DNA of 64,000 nucleotides from contig NC_064044.1 in the NCBI RefSeq assembly GCF_932526225.1, forward strand, positions 14,075,453-14,139,452, given 5' to 3'. Under the pieces are notes generated by a model. It was given only the letters and a program-made list of their open reading frames with translations, was not told where the DNA came from and did not search any database. The translations under genes were made by a program, and so were the position numbers. Positions 22,601 through 36,027 of this stretch are shown in pieces (the stretch's first letter is position 1; every line of letters begins with the position of its first letter). This stretch comes from Nematostella vectensis (taxonomy: Eukaryota > Cnidaria > Anthozoa > Actiniaria > Edwardsiidae).

Positions 22601-23100
22601 TCTGACACTATTTTTGTATTTTCTTTGTGCTACTCTTTTAACCCACACGCTATCTTTCATCATGTGCCCTTATGATCTTCATGATTCAGAAAGTGTCAGG
22701 ATGGCGGAGCGGTCTAAGGCGCCAGACTCAAGGTTCAATTCCTTCTCTTCATGAATGGGAGAGTGTTCTGGTTTCCGGATGGAGGCGTATGTTCGAATTC
22801 CACTTCTGACACTATTTTTGTATTTTCTTTTGGCTTCTCTTTTACTCCAACGCTATCTATCCTTATGTGCCATCACGATCTGTCTGTTTTATCAAGTGTG
22901 AGGATGGCGGAGTGGTCAAAGGCCACAGACTCAAGTCTCAATTTCTTCTCATGATGCATGGTATAGTGTTCTAGTCTCCAAAAGAAGGCGTTGGTTCGAA
23001 TCCCACTTCTGACACTAATTTTGTATTTTCTTTTGGCTACTCTTTTACTCAAACGGTATCTTTGATCATGTACCATTATGATCTTTATCATTAATCAAGT
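19650..23100 (+). repeat. Higher-order block Y, copy 2 (17 tRNA units)
   Basis: Unit starts: 19650, 19854, 20058, 20262, 20465, 20668, 20871, 21073, 21268, 21472, 21676, 21879, 22083, 22287, 22491, 22695, 22898. Same internal order as Y copy 1. Only 19854 is standard, because 22083 has the GTGGC T-stem change. Confidence 0.9.
19854..19970 (+). tRNA. tRNA-Leu(CAA), fully standard
   Basis: Intron 19892-19924. Second unit of block Y copy 2. Confidence 0.92.
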
Positions 23101-23304
23101 GTCAGGATGGCCGAGCGGTCTAAGGCGCAAGACTCAAGGTTCAACTCCTTTTCATGATGCATGGGAGAGTGTTCTGGTCTCCTAATGGAGGCGTGGGCTC
23201 GAATCCCACTTCTGACACTATTTTTGTATTTTCATTGGGCTACTCTTTCAATCCATACGCTATCTTTCATCATGTGCCCTTATGATCTTTATGATTCAGT
23301 AAGT

Positions 23305-23421
23305 GTCAGGATGGCCGAGCGGTCTAAGGCGCCAGACTCAAGGTTTAATTCCTTCTCATAATACATGGGAGAGTGTTCTGGTCTCCGAATGGAGGCGTGG
23401 GTTCGAATCCCACTTCTGACA
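23305..23421 (+). tRNA. tRNA-Leu(CAA), fully standard
   Basis: Intron 23343-23375. First unit wholly to the right of the 10,165-bp duplication junction. Confidence 0.92.
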
Positions 23422-25533
23422 CTATTTTTGTATTTTAATTGGGCTACTCTTCTAACCCATACGCTATCTTTCATCATGTGCCGTTATGATCTTCATGATT
23501 CAGAAAGTGTCAGGATGGCCAAGCGGTCTAAGGCGCCAGACTCAAGGTTCAATTCCTTTTTATGATGCATGGGAGAGTGTTCTCGTCTCCGAATGGAGGC
23601 GTGGGTTTGAATCCCACTTCTGACACTATTTTTGAATTTTCATTGGGCTACTCTTTCAACCAATACGCTATCTTTTATCATGTAGCATTATGAGCTTTAT
23701 TATTACTCAAGTGTCAGGATGGCCGAGCGGTCTAAGGCGCCAGACTCAAGGTTCAATGCCTTCTCGTCATGAATGGAGAGTGTTCTGGTCTCCGAATAGA
23801 GGCGTGGGTTCGAATCCCACATCTGACACCATTTTTGGATTTTCTTTGGGCTACTCTTTCAACCCATACGCTATCTTTCATCTTGTGCCCTTATGATCTT
23901 CATGATTTAGAAAGTGCCAGGACGGCCGAGCGGTCTAAGGCGCCGGACTCAAGGTGTAATTCCTTCTCGTCATGAATGGGAGAGTGTTCTGGTCTCCGGA
24001 TGGAGGCGTGGGTTCGAAACCCACTTCTGACACTATTTTTGTATTTTCTTTTGGCTTCTCTTTTATTCCAACGCTATCTATCCTTATGTGCCATCACGAT
24101 CTGTCTGTTTTATAAAATGTGAGGATGGCGGACTGGTCTAAGGCGCCAGACTCAAGTCTCAATTCCTTCTCATGATGCATGGTATAGTGTTCTAGTCTCC
24201 AAAAGAAGGCGTTGATTCGAATCCCACTTCTGACACTAATTTTGTATTTTCTTTTGGCTACTCTTCTACTTATACGGTATCTTTGATCATGTACCATTAT
24301 GTTCTTTATGATTAATCAAGTGTCCGGATGGCCGAGTTGTCTAAGGCGCCAGACTCAAGGTTACACCTTCTCATGATGCATGGGAGAGTGTTCTGGTCTC
24401 CGAATGGAGGCGTGGGTTGGAATCCGACTTCTGACAGTATTTTTGTATTTTCGTTGGGCGACTTGTTTAAACCACAGGCTATCTTTCATCATGTGCCATT
24501 ATGATATTTATGATTCCTCAAGTGTCAGGATGGCCGAGCGGTCTAAGGCGCCAGACTCAAGGTTTAATTCCTTCTCATAATACATGGGAGAGTGTTCTGG
24601 TCTCCGAATGGAGGCGTTGGTTCGAATCCCACTTCTGACACTATTTTTGTATTTTCTTTGGGCTACCCACACGCTATCTTTTATCATGTTGCATTATGAA
24701 ATTTATGATTCAGTAAGTGTCAGGATGGCCGAGCGGTCTAAGGCGCCACACTCAAGGTTCAATTCCTTTTCACGATGCATGGGAGAGTGTTCTGGTCTCC
24801 GGATGGAGGCGTGGGTTCGAATCCCACTTCTGACACTATTTTTGTATTTTCTTTGTGCTACTCTTTTAACCCACACGCTATCTTTTATCATGTAGCATTA
24901 TGAGCTTTATTATTACGCAAGTGTCAGGATGGCCGAGTGGTCTTAGGCGCCACACTCAAGGTTCAATTCCTTTTCACGATGCATGGGAGAGTGTTCTGGT
25001 CTCCGGATGGAGGCGTGGGTTCGAATCCCACTTCTGACACTATTTTTGTATTTTCTTTGTGCTACTCTTTTAACCCACACGCTATCTTTTATCATGTAGC
25101 ATTATGAGCTTTATTATTACGCAAGTGTCAGGATGGCCGAGTGGTCTTAGGCGCCATACTCAAGGTTCAATTCCTTCTCATGATGCATGGAAGTGTGTTC
25201 TGGACTCCGAATTGAGGCATGGGTTCTAATCTTACTTCTGACACTATTTTTGTATTTCCTTTTGGCTTCTATCTTACTCCAACGCTATCTATCCTTATGT
25301 GCCATCACGATCTGTCTGTTTCATCAAGTGTGAGGATGGCGGAGTGGTCTAAGGCGCCAGACTCAAGTCTCAATTCCTTCTCATGATGCATGGAAGTGTG
25401 TTCTAGTCTCCGAAAGAAGGCGTTGGTTCGAATCCCACTTCTGACACTAATTTTGTATTTTCTTTTGGCTACTCTTTTACTCAAACGGTATCTCTGATCA
25501 TGTACCATTATGATCTTTTATGATTAATCAAGT

Positions 25534-25650
25534 GTCAGGATGGCCGAGCGGTCTAAGGCGCCAGACTCAAGGTTCAATTCCTTCTCATGATGCACGGTAG
25601 AGTGTTCTGGTCTCCGAATGGAGGCGTGGGTTCGAATCCCACTTCTGACA
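25534..25650 (+). tRNA. tRNA-Leu(CAA), fully standard, second intron type
   Basis: Intron 25572-25604. Counterpart of 15369, with the T stem intact. Confidence 0.9.
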
Positions 25651-26551
25651 TTATTTTTGTATTTTCATTGGGCTACTCTTCTAACCCATACGCTATCTTT
25701 CATCATGTGCCGTTATGATCTTCATGATTCAGAAAGTGTCAGGATGGCCGAGATGTCTAAGGCGGCACACTCAAGGTACAATTCCTTTTCATGATGCATG
25801 GGAGAGTGTTCTGGTCTCCTAATGGAGGCGTGGGTTCTAATCCCACTTCTGACACTATTTTTGTATTTTTATTGAGCTACTCTTTCAACCCATACGCTAT
25901 CTATCCTTATGTGCCATTACGATCTGTAAGTTTCATCAAGTGTCAGGATGGCCGAGCGGTCTAAGGCGCCAGACTCAAGGTTCAATTCCTTCTCGTCATG
26001 AATGGGAGATTGTTCTGGTCTCCGAATAGAGGCGTGGGTTCGAATCCCACTTCTGACACTATTTTTGTATTTTCTTTGTGCTACTCTTTTAACCCACACG
26101 CTATCTTTCATCATGTGCCCTTATGATCTTCATGATTCAGAAAGTGTCAGGATGGCGGAGCGGTCTAAGGCGCCAGACTCAAGGTTCAATTCCTTCTCTT
26201 CATGAATGGGAGAGTGTTCTGGTTTCCGGATGGAGGCGTATGTTCGAATTCCACTTCTGACACTATTTTTGTATTTTCTTTTGGCTTCTCTTTTACTCCA
26301 ACGCTATCTATCCTTATGTGCCATCACGATCTGTCTGTTTTATCAAGTGTGAGGATGGCGGAGTGGTCAAAGGCCACAGACTCAAGTCTCAATTTCTTCT
26401 CATGATGCATGGTATAGTGTTCTAGTCTCCAAAAGAAGGCGTTGGTTCGAATCCCACTTCTGACACTAATTTTGTATTTTCTTTTGGCTACTCTTTTACT
26501 CAAACGGTATCTTTGATCATGTACCATTATGATCTTTATCATTAATCAAGT

Positions 26552-27367
26552 GTCAGGATGGCCGAGCGGTCTAAGGCGCAAGACTCAAGGTTCAACTCCT
26601 TTTCATGATGCATGGGAGAGTGTTCTGGTCTCCTAATGGAGGCGTGGGCTCGAATCCCACTTCTGACACTATTTTTGTATTTTCATTGGGCTACTCTTTA
26701 AACCCATACGCTATCTTTCATTATGTGCCCTTATGATCTTTATGATTCAGTAAGTGTTAGGATGGCCGAGCGGTCTAAGGCGCCAGACTCAAGGTTAAAT
26801 TCCTTCTCATAATACATGGGAGAGTGTTCTGGTCTCCGAATGGAGGCGTGGGTTCGAATCCCACTTCTGACACTATTTTTGTATTTTAATTGGGCTACTC
26901 TTCTAACCCATACGCTATCTTTCATCATGTGCCGTTATGATCTTCATGATTCAGAAAGTGTCAGGATGGCCAAGCGGTCTAAGGCGCCAGACTCAAGGTT
27001 CAATTCCTTTTTATGATGCATGGGAGAGTGTTCTGGTCTCCGGATGGAGGCGTGGGTTCGAATCCCACTTCTGACACTATTTTTGTATTTTCTTTGTGCT
27101 ACTCTTTTAACCCACACGCTATCTTTTATCATGTAGCATTATGAGCTTTATTATTACGCAAGTGTCAGGATGGCCGAGTGGTCTTAGGCGCCACACTCAA
27201 GGTTCAATTCCTTTTCACGATGCATGGGAGAGTGTTCTGGTCTCCGGATGGAGGCGTGGGTTCGAATCCCACTTCTGACACTATTTTTGTATTTTCTTTG
27301 TGCTACTCTTTTAACCCACACGCTATCTTTTATCATGTAGCATTATGAGCTTTATTATTACGCAAGT
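26552..27367 (+). repeat. Higher-order block z, copy 2 (4 tRNA units)
   Basis: Unit starts: 26552, 26756, 26960, 27164. It matches z copy 1 at an offset of 10,165 bp, including CTTTAAACCC in the first spacer and GTTAAATTCC in the second intron. Confidence 0.88.
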
Positions 27368-29814
27368 GTCAGGATGGCCGAGTGGTCTTAGGCGCCAGAC
27401 TCAAGGTTCAATTCCTTCTCATGATGCATGGAAGTGTGTTCTGGACTCCGAATTGAGGCATGGGTTCTAATCTTACTTCTGACACTATTTTTGTATTTCC
27501 TTTATGGCTTCTATCTTACTCCAACGCTATCTATCCTTATGTGCCATCACGATCTGTCTGTTTCATCAAGTGTGAGGATGGCGGAGCGGTCTAAGGCGCC
27601 AGACTCAAGTCTCAATTCCTTCTCATGATGCATGGAAGTGTGTTTTAGTCTCCGAAAGAAGGCGTTGGTTCGAATCCCACTTCTGACACTAATTTTGTAT
27701 TTTCTTTTGGCTACTCTTTTACTCAAACGGTATCTTTGATCATGTACCATTATGATCTTTATGATTAATCAAGTGTCAGGATGGCCGAGCGGTCTAAGGC
27801 GCCAGACTCAAGGTTCAATTACTTCTCATGATGCACGGTAGAGTGTTCTGGTCTCCGATTGGAGGCGTGGATTCGAATCCCACTTCTGACACTATTTTTG
27901 TATTTTCATTGGGCTACTCTTTCAATCCATACGCTATCTTTCATCATGTGCCCTTATGATCTTTATGATTCAGTAAGTGTCAGGATGGCCGAGCGGTCTA
28001 AGGCGCCAGACTCAAGGTTTAATTCCTTCTCATAATACATGGGAGAGTGTTCTGGTCTCCGAATGGAGGCGTGGGTTCGAATCCCACTTCTGACACTATT
28101 TTTGTATTTTCATTGGGCTACTCTTCTAACCCATACGCTATCTTTCATCATGTGCCGTTATGATCTTCATGATTCAGAAAGTGTCAGGATGGCCGAGATG
28201 TCTAAGGCGGCACACTCAAGGTACAATTCCTTTTCATGATGCATGGGAGAGTGTTCTGGTCTCCGATTGGAGGCGTGGATTCGAATCCCACTTCTGACAC
28301 TATTTTTGTATTTTCATTGGGCTACTCTTTCAATCCATACGCTATCTTTCATCATGTGCCCTTATGATCTTTATGATTCAGTAAGTGTCAGGATGGCCGA
28401 GCGGTCAAAGGCGCCAGACTCAAGGTTTAATTCCTTCTCATAATACATGGGAGAGTGTTCTGGTCTCCGAATGGAGGCGTGGGTTCGAATCCCACTTCTG
28501 ACACTATTTTTGTATTTTCATTGGGCTACTCTTCTAACCCATACGCTATCTTTCATCATGTGCCGTTATGATCTTCATGATTCAGAAAGTGTCAGGATGG
28601 CCGAGATATCTAAGGCGGCACACTCAAGGTACAATTCCTTTTCATGATGCATGGGAGAGTGTTCTGGTCTCCTAATGGAGGCGTGGGGTTCGAATCCCAC
28701 TTCTGACACTATTTTTGTATTTTCATTGGGCTACTCTTTCAACCCATACGCTATCTATCCTTATGTGCCATTACGATCTGTAAGTTTCATCAAGTGTCAG
28801 GATGGCCGAGCGGTCAAAGGCGCCAGACTCAAGGTTTAATTCCTTCTCATAATACATGGGAGAGTGTTCTGGTCTCCGAATGGAGGCGTGGGTTCGAATC
28901 CCACTTCTGACACTATTTTTGTATTTTCATTGGGCTACTCTTCTAACCCATACGCTATCTTTCATCATGTGCCGTTATGATCTTCATGATTCAGAAAGTG
29001 TCAGGATGGCCGAGATGTCTAAGGCGGCACACTCAAGGTACAATTCCTTTTCATGATGCATGGGAGAGTGTTCTGGTCTCCTAATGGAGGCGTGGGGTTC
29101 GAATCCCACTTCTGACACTATTTTTGTATTTTCATTGGGCTACTCTTTCAACCCATACGCTATCTATCCTTATGTGCCATTACGATCTGTAAGTTTCATC
29201 AAGTGTCAGGATGGCCGAGCGGTCTAAGGCGCCAGACTCAAGGTTCAATTCCTTCTCGTCATGAATGGGAGATTGTTCTGGTCTCCGAATAGAGGCGTGG
29301 GTTCGAATCCCACTTCTGACACTATTTTTGTATTTTCTTTGTGCTACACTTTTAACCCACACGCTATCTTTCATCATGTGCCCTTATGATCTTCATGATT
29401 CAGAAAGTGTCAGGATGGCCGAGCGGTCTAAGGCGCCAGACTCAAGGTTCAATTCATTCTAGTCATGAATGGGAGAGTGTTCTGGTTTCCGGATGGAGGC
29501 GTGTGTTCGAATTCCACTTCTGACACTATTTTTGTATTTTCTTTTGGCTTCTCTTTTACTCCAACGCTATCTATCCTTATGTGCCATCACGATCTGTCTG
29601 TTTTATCAAGTGTGAGGATGGCGGAGTGGTCAAAGGCCACAGACTCAAGTCTCAATTTCTTCTCATGATGCATGGTATAGTGTTCTAGTCTCCAAAAGAA
29701 GGCGTTGGTTCGAATCCCACTTCTGACACTAATTTTGTATTTTCTTTTGGCTACTCTTTTACTCAAACGGTATCTTTGATCATGTACCATTATGATCTTT
29801 ATGATTAATCAAGT
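27368..29814 (+). repeat. Higher-order block X, copy 3 (12 tRNA units)
   Basis: Unit starts: 27368, 27572, 27775, 27979, 28183, 28387, 28591, 28796, 29000, 29205, 29409, 29612. It matches X copy 2 at an offset of 10,165 bp. Confidence 0.9.
27979..28095 (+). tRNA. tRNA-Leu(CAA), fully standard
   Basis: Intron 28017-28049. Counterpart of 17814. Confidence 0.92.
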
Positions 29815-32800
29815 GTCAGGATGGCCGAGCGGTCTAAGGCGCCAGACTCAAGGTTCAACTCCTTTTCATGATGCATGGGAGAGTGTTCTGGTCTCCTAAT
29901 GGAGGCGTGGGCTCGAATCCCACTTCTGACACTATTTTTGTATTTTCATTGGGCTACTCTTTCAATCCATACGCTATCTTTCATCATGTGCCCTTATGAT
30001 CTTTATGATTCAGTAAGTGTCAGGATGGCCGAGCGGTCTAAGGCGCCAGACTCAAGGTTTAATTCCTTCTCATAATACATGGGAGAGTGTTCTGGTCTCC
30101 GAATGGAGGCGTGGGTTCGAATCCCACTTCTGACACTATTTTTGTATTTTAATTGGGCTACTCTTCTAACCCATACGCTATCTTTCATCATGTGCCGTTA
30201 TGATCTTCATGATTCAGAAAGTGTCAGGATGGCCAAGCGGTCTAAGGCGCCAGACTCAAGGTTCAATTCCTTTTTATGATGCATGGGAGAGTGTTCTCGT
30301 CTCCGAATGGAGGCGTGGGTTTGAATCCCACTTCTGACACTATTTTTGAATTTTCATTGGGCTACTCTTTCAACCAATACGCTATCTTTTATCATGTAGC
30401 ATTATGAGCTTTATTATTACTCAAGTGTCAGGATGGCCGAGCGGTCTAAGGCGCCAGACTCAAGGTTCAATGCCTTCTCGTCATGAATGGAGAGTGTTCT
30501 GGTCTCCGAATAGAGGCGTGGGTTCGAATCCCACATCTGACACCATTTTTGGATTTTCTTTGGGCTACTCTTTCAACCCATACGCTATCTTTCATCTTGT
30601 GCCCTTATGATCTTCATGATTTAGAAAGTGCCAGGACGGCCGAGCGGTCTAAGGCGCCGGACTCAAGGTGTAATTCCTTCTCGTCATGAATGGGAGAGTG
30701 TTCTGGTCTCCGGATGGAGGCGTGGGTTCGAAACCCACTTCTGACACTATTTTTGTATTTTCTTTTGGCTTCTCTTTTATTCCAACGCTATCTATCCTTA
30801 TGTGCCATCACGATCTGTCTGTTTTATAAAATGTGAGGATGGCGGACTGGTCTAAGGCGCCAGACTCAAGTCTCAATTCCTTCTCATGATGCATGGTATA
30901 GTGTTCTAGTCTCCAAAAGAAGGCGTTGATTCGAATCCCACTTCTGACACTAATTTTGTATTTTCTTTTGGCTACTCTTCTACTTATACGGTATCTTTGA
31001 TCATGTACCATTATGTTCTTTATGATTAATCAAGTGTCCGGATGGCCGAGTTGTCTAAGGCGCCAGACTCAAGGTTACACCTTCTCATGATGCATGGGAG
31101 AGTGTTCTGGTCTCCGAATGGAGGCGTGGGTTGGAATCCGACTTCTGACAGTATTTTTGTATTTTCGTTGGGCGACTTGTTTAAACCACAGGCTATCTTT
31201 CATCATGTGCCATTATGATATTTATGATTCCTCAAGTGTCAGGATGGCCGAGCGGTCTAAGGCGCCAGACTCAAGGTTTAATTCCTTCTCATAATACATG
31301 GGAGAGTGTTCTGGTCTCCGAATGGAGGCGTTGGTTCGAATCCCACTTCTGACACTATTTTTGTATTTTCTTTGGGCTACCCACACGCTATCTTTTATCA
31401 TGTTGCATTATGAAATTTATGATTCAGTAAGTGTCAGGATGGCCGAGCGGTCTAAGGCGCCACACTCAAGGTTCAATTCCTTTTCACGATGCATGGGAGA
31501 GTGTTCTGGTCTCCGGATGGAGGCGTGGGTTCGAATCCCACTTCTGACACTATTTTTGTATTTTCTTTGTGCTACTCTTTTAACCCACACGCTATCTTTT
31601 ATCATGTAGCATTATGAGCTTTATTATTACGCAAGTGTCAGGATGGCCGAGTGGTCTTAGGCGCCACACTCAAGGTTCAATTCCTTTTCACGATGCATGG
31701 GAGAGTGTTCTGGTCTCCGGATGGAGGCGTGGGTTCGAATCCCACTTCTGACACTATTTTTGTATTTTCTTTGTGCTACTCTTTTAACCCACACGCTATC
31801 TTTTATCATGTAGCATTATGAGCTTTATTATTACGCAAGTGTCAGGATGGCCGAGTGGTCTTAGGCGCCATACTCAAGGTTCAATTCCTTCTCATGATGC
31901 ATGGAAGTGTGTTCTGGACTCCGAATTGAGGCATGGGTTCTAATCTTACTTCTGACACTATTTTTGTATTTCCTTTTGGCTTCTATCTTACTCCAACGCT
32001 ATCTATCCTTATGTGCCATCACGATCTGTCTGTTTCATCAAGTGTGAGGATGGCGGAGTGGTCTAAGGCGCCAGACTCAAGTCTCAATTCCTTCTCATGA
32101 TGCATGGAAGTGTGTTCTAGTCTCCGAAAGAAGGCGTTGGTTCGAATCCCACTTCTGACACTAATTTTGTATTTTCTTTTGGCTACTCTTTTACTCAAAC
32201 GGTATCTCTGATCATGTACCATTATGATCTTTTATGATTAATCAAGTGTCAGGATGGCCGAGCGGTCTAAGGCGCCAGACTCAAGGTTCAATTCCTTCTC
32301 ATGATGCACGGTAGAGTGTTCTGGTCTCCGAATGGAGGCGTGGCTTCGAATCCCACTTCTGACATTATTTTTGTATTTTCATTGGGCTACTCTTCTAACC
32401 CATACGCTATCTTTCATCATGTGCCGTTATGATCTTCATGATTCAGAAAGTGTCAGGATGGCCGAGATGTCTAAGGCGGCACACTCAAGGTACAATTCCT
32501 TTTCATGATGCATGGGAGAGTGTTCTGGTCTCCTAATGGAGGCGTGGGTTCTAATCCCACTTCTGACACTATTTTTGTATTTTTATTGAGCTACTCTTTC
32601 AACCCATACGCTATCTATCCTTATGTGCCATTACGATCTGTAAGTTTCATCAAGTGTCAGGATGGCCGAGCGGTCTAAGGCGCCAGACTCAAGGTTCAAT
32701 TCCTTCTCGTCATGAATGGGAGATTGTTCTGGTCTCCGAATAGAGGCGTGGGTTCGAATCCCACTTCTGACACTATTTTTGTATTTTCTTTGTGCTACTC

Positions 32801-33265
32801 TTTTAACCCACACGCTATCTTTCATCATGTGCCCTTATGATCTTCATGATTCAGAAAGTGTCAGGATGGCGGAGCGGTCTAAGGCGCCAGACTCAAGGTT
32901 CAATTCCTTCTCTTCATGAATGGGAGAGTGTTCTGGTTTCCGGATGGAGGCGTATGTTCGAATTCCACTTCTGACACTATTTTTGTATTTTCTTTTGGCT
33001 TCTCTTTTACTCCAACGCTATCTATCCTTATGTGCCATCACGATCTGTCTGTTTTATCAAGTGTGAGGATGGCGGAGTGGTCAAAGGCCACAGACTCAAG
33101 TCTCAATTTCTTCTCATGATGCATGGTATAGTGTTCTAGTCTCCAAAAGAAGGCGTTGGTTCGAATCCCACTTCTGACACTAATTTTGTATTTTCTTTTG
33201 GCTACTCTTTTACTCAAACGGTATCTTTGATCATGTACCATTATGATCTTTATCATTAATCAAGT
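29815..33265 (+). repeat. Higher-order block Y, copy 4 (17 tRNA units)
   Basis: Unit starts: 29815, 30019, 30223, 30427, 30630, 30833, 31036, 31238, 31433, 31637, 31841, 32044, 32248, 32452, 32656, 32860, 33063. It shares the GTGGC change at 32248 with copy 2 (22083), as expected if both come from the duplicated 10,165-bp segment. Confidence 0.9.
30019..30135 (+). tRNA. tRNA-Leu(CAA), fully standard
   Basis: Intron 30057-30089. Counterpart of 19854. Confidence 0.92.
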
Positions 33266-34895
33266 GTCAGGATGGCCGAGCGGTCTAAGGCGCAAGACTC
33301 AAGGTTCAACTCCTTTTCATGATGCATGGGAGAGTGTTCTGGTCTCCTAATGGAGGCGTGGGCTCGAATCCCACTTCTGACACTATTTTTGTATTTTCAT
33401 TGGGCTACTCTTTAAACCCATACGCTATCTTTCATTATGTGCCCTTATGATCTTTATGATTCAGTAAGTGTTAGGATGGCCGAGCGGTCTAAGGCGCCAG
33501 ACTCAAGGTTTAATTCCTTCTCATAATACATGGGAGAGTGTTCTGGTCTCCGAATGGAGGCGTGGGTTCGAATCCCACTTCTGACACTATTTTTGTATTT
33601 TAATTGGGCTACTCTTCTAACCCATACGCTATCTTTCATCATGTGCCGTTATGATCTTCATGATTCAGAAAGTGTCAGGATGGCCAAGCGGTCTAAGGCG
33701 CCAGACTCAAGGTTCAATTCCTTTTTATGATGCATGGGAGAGTGTTCTGGTCTCCGAATGGAGGCGTGGGTTTGAATCCCACTTCTGACACTATTTTTGT
33801 ATTTTCATTGGGCTACTCTTTCAACCAATACGCTATCTTTTATCATGTAGAATTATGAGCTTTATTATTACTCAAGTGTCAGGATGGCCGAGCGGTCTAT
33901 GGCGCCAGACTCAAGGTTCAATGCCTTCTCGTCATGAATGGGAGAGTGTTCTGGTCTCCGAATAGAGGCGTGGGTTCGAATCCCACATCTGACACTATTT
34001 TTGGATTTTCTTTGGGCTACTCTTTCAACCCATACGCTATCTTTCATCTTGTGCCCTTATGATCTTCATGATTTAGAAAGTTTCAGGACGGCCGAGCGGT
34101 CTAAGGCGCCGGACTCAAGGTGTAATTCCTTCTCGTCATGAATGGGAGAGTGTTCTGGTCTCCGGATGGAGGCGTGGGTTCGAAACCCACTTCTGACACT
34201 ATTTTTGTATTTTCTTTTGGCTTCTCTTTTACTCCAACGCTATCTATCCTTATGTGCCATCACAATCTGTCTGTTTTATAAAGTGTGAGGATGGCGGACT
34301 GGTCTAAGGCGCCAGACTCAAGTCTCAATTCCTTCTCATGATGCATGGTATAGTGTTCTAGTCTCCAAAAGAAGGCGTTGATTCAAATCCCACTTCTGAC
34401 ACTAATTTTGTATTTTCTTTTGGCTACTCTTTTACTTATACGGTATCTTTGATCATGTACCATTATGTTCTTTATGATTAATCAAGTGTCCGGATGGCCG
34501 AGTTGTCTAAGGCGCCAGACTCAAGGTTCAACTCCTTCTCATGATGCATGGGAGAGTGTTCTGGTCTCCGAATGGAGGCGTGGGTTGGAATCCGACTTCT
34601 GACAGTATTTTTGTATTTTCGTTGGGCTACTCGTTTAAACCACAGGCTATCTTTCATCATGTGCCATTATGATATTTATGATTCCTCAAGTGTCAGGATG
34701 GCCGAGCGGTCTAAGCCGCCCGACTCAAGGTTTAATTCCTTCTCATAATACATGGGAGAGTGTTCGGGTCTCCGAATGAAGGCGTGGGTTCGAATCCCAC
34801 TTCCGACACTATTTTTGTATTTTCATTGGGCTACTCTTCTAACCCATACGCTATCTTTCATCATGTGCCGTTATGATCTTCATGATTCAGAAAGT
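33266..34895 (+). repeat. Transition block between the X/Y/z region and the 6,915-bp repeat (8 units)
   Basis: Unit starts: 33266, 33470, 33674, 33878, 34082, 34285, 34488, 34692. It begins like block z and continues like a diverged block Y. 34082 begins TTCAGG (first base changed), and 34692 has GCCGCCCGAC and a TTCCGACA end. The first 12 units from 33266 (to 35706) are copied at 54605-57045 and 60906-63346. Confidence 0.85.
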
Positions 34896-35910
34896 GTCAG
34901 GATGGCCGAGCGGTCTAAGGCGCCAGACTCAAGGTTCAATGCCTTCTCGTCATGAATGGGAGAGTGTTCAGGTCTCCGAATAGAGGCGTGGGTTCTAATC
35001 CCACATCTGACACAATTTTTGGATTTTCTTTGGGCTACTCTTTCAACCCATACGCTATCTTTCATCTTGTGCCCTTATGATCTTCATGATTGAGAAAGTG
35101 TCAGGATGGCCGAGCGGTCTAAGGCGCCAGACTCAAGGTTCAATTCCTGCTCGTCATGAATGGGAGAGTGTTCGGGTCTCCGGATGGAGGCGTGGGTTGG
35201 AATCCCACTTCTGACACTATTTTTGTATTTTCTTTTGGCTTCTCTTTTACTCCAACGCTATCTTTTATCATGTAGCATTATGAGCTTTATTATTACTCAA
35301 GTGTCAGGATGGCCGAGTGGTCTTAGGCGCCAGACTCAAGGTTCAATTCCTTCTCATGATGCATTGGAGAGTGTTCTGGTCTCCGAATTGAGGCATGGGT
35401 TCTAATCGTACTTCTGACAATTTTTGTATTTTCTTTTGGCTTCTATCTTACTCCAACGCTATCTATCCTTATGTGCCATCACGATCTGTCTGTTTTATCA
35501 AGTGTGTGGATGGCGGAGTGGTCTAAGACGCCAGACACAAGTCTCAATTCCTTCTCATGACGCATGGAAGTGTGTTCTAGTCTCCGAAAGAAAGCGTTGG
35601 TTTGAATCCCTTTTCTGACACTAATTTTGTATTTATTTTTGGCTACTCTTTTACTCAAACGGTATCTTTGATCATGTACCATTATGATCTTTATGATTAA
35701 TCAAGTGTCAGGATGGCCGAGCGGTCTAAGGCGCCAGACTCAAGGTTCAACTCCTTTTCATGATACATGGGAGAGTGTTCTGGTCTCCTAATGGAGGCGT
35801 GGGTTCGAATCCCACTTCTGACACTATTTTTGTATTTTCATTCGGCTACTCTTTCAACCCATACGCTATCTTTCATCATGTGCCCTTATGATCTTTATGA
35901 TTCAGTAAGT

Positions 35911-36027
35911 GTCAGGATGGCCGAGCGGTCTAAGGCGCCAGACTCAAGGTTTAATTCCTTCTCATAATACATGGGAGAGTGTTCTGGTCTCCGAATGGAG
36001 GCGTGGGTTCGAATCCCACTTCTGACA
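35911..36027 (+). tRNA. tRNA-Leu(CAA), fully standard
   Basis: Intron 35949-35981. The preceding unit at 35707 is almost as good, with only CTAAT for CGAAT in the variable loop. Confidence 0.92.

Larger units (their letters stand above)
23101..26551 (+). repeat. Higher-order block Y, copy 3 (17 tRNA units), starting in a chimeric monomer
   Basis: Unit starts: 23101, 23305, 23509, 23713, 23916, 24119, 24322, 24524, 24719, 24923, 25127, 25330, 25534, 25738, 25942, 26146, 26349. The first unit has the GCGCAAGAC marker of block z in its 5' exon and the CTTTCAATCC marker of block Y in its spacer, so the join between Y copies 2 and 3 lies inside it. Copy 3 shares GTGGG at 25534 with copy 1 rather than with copies 2 and 4. 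Confidence 0.9.
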
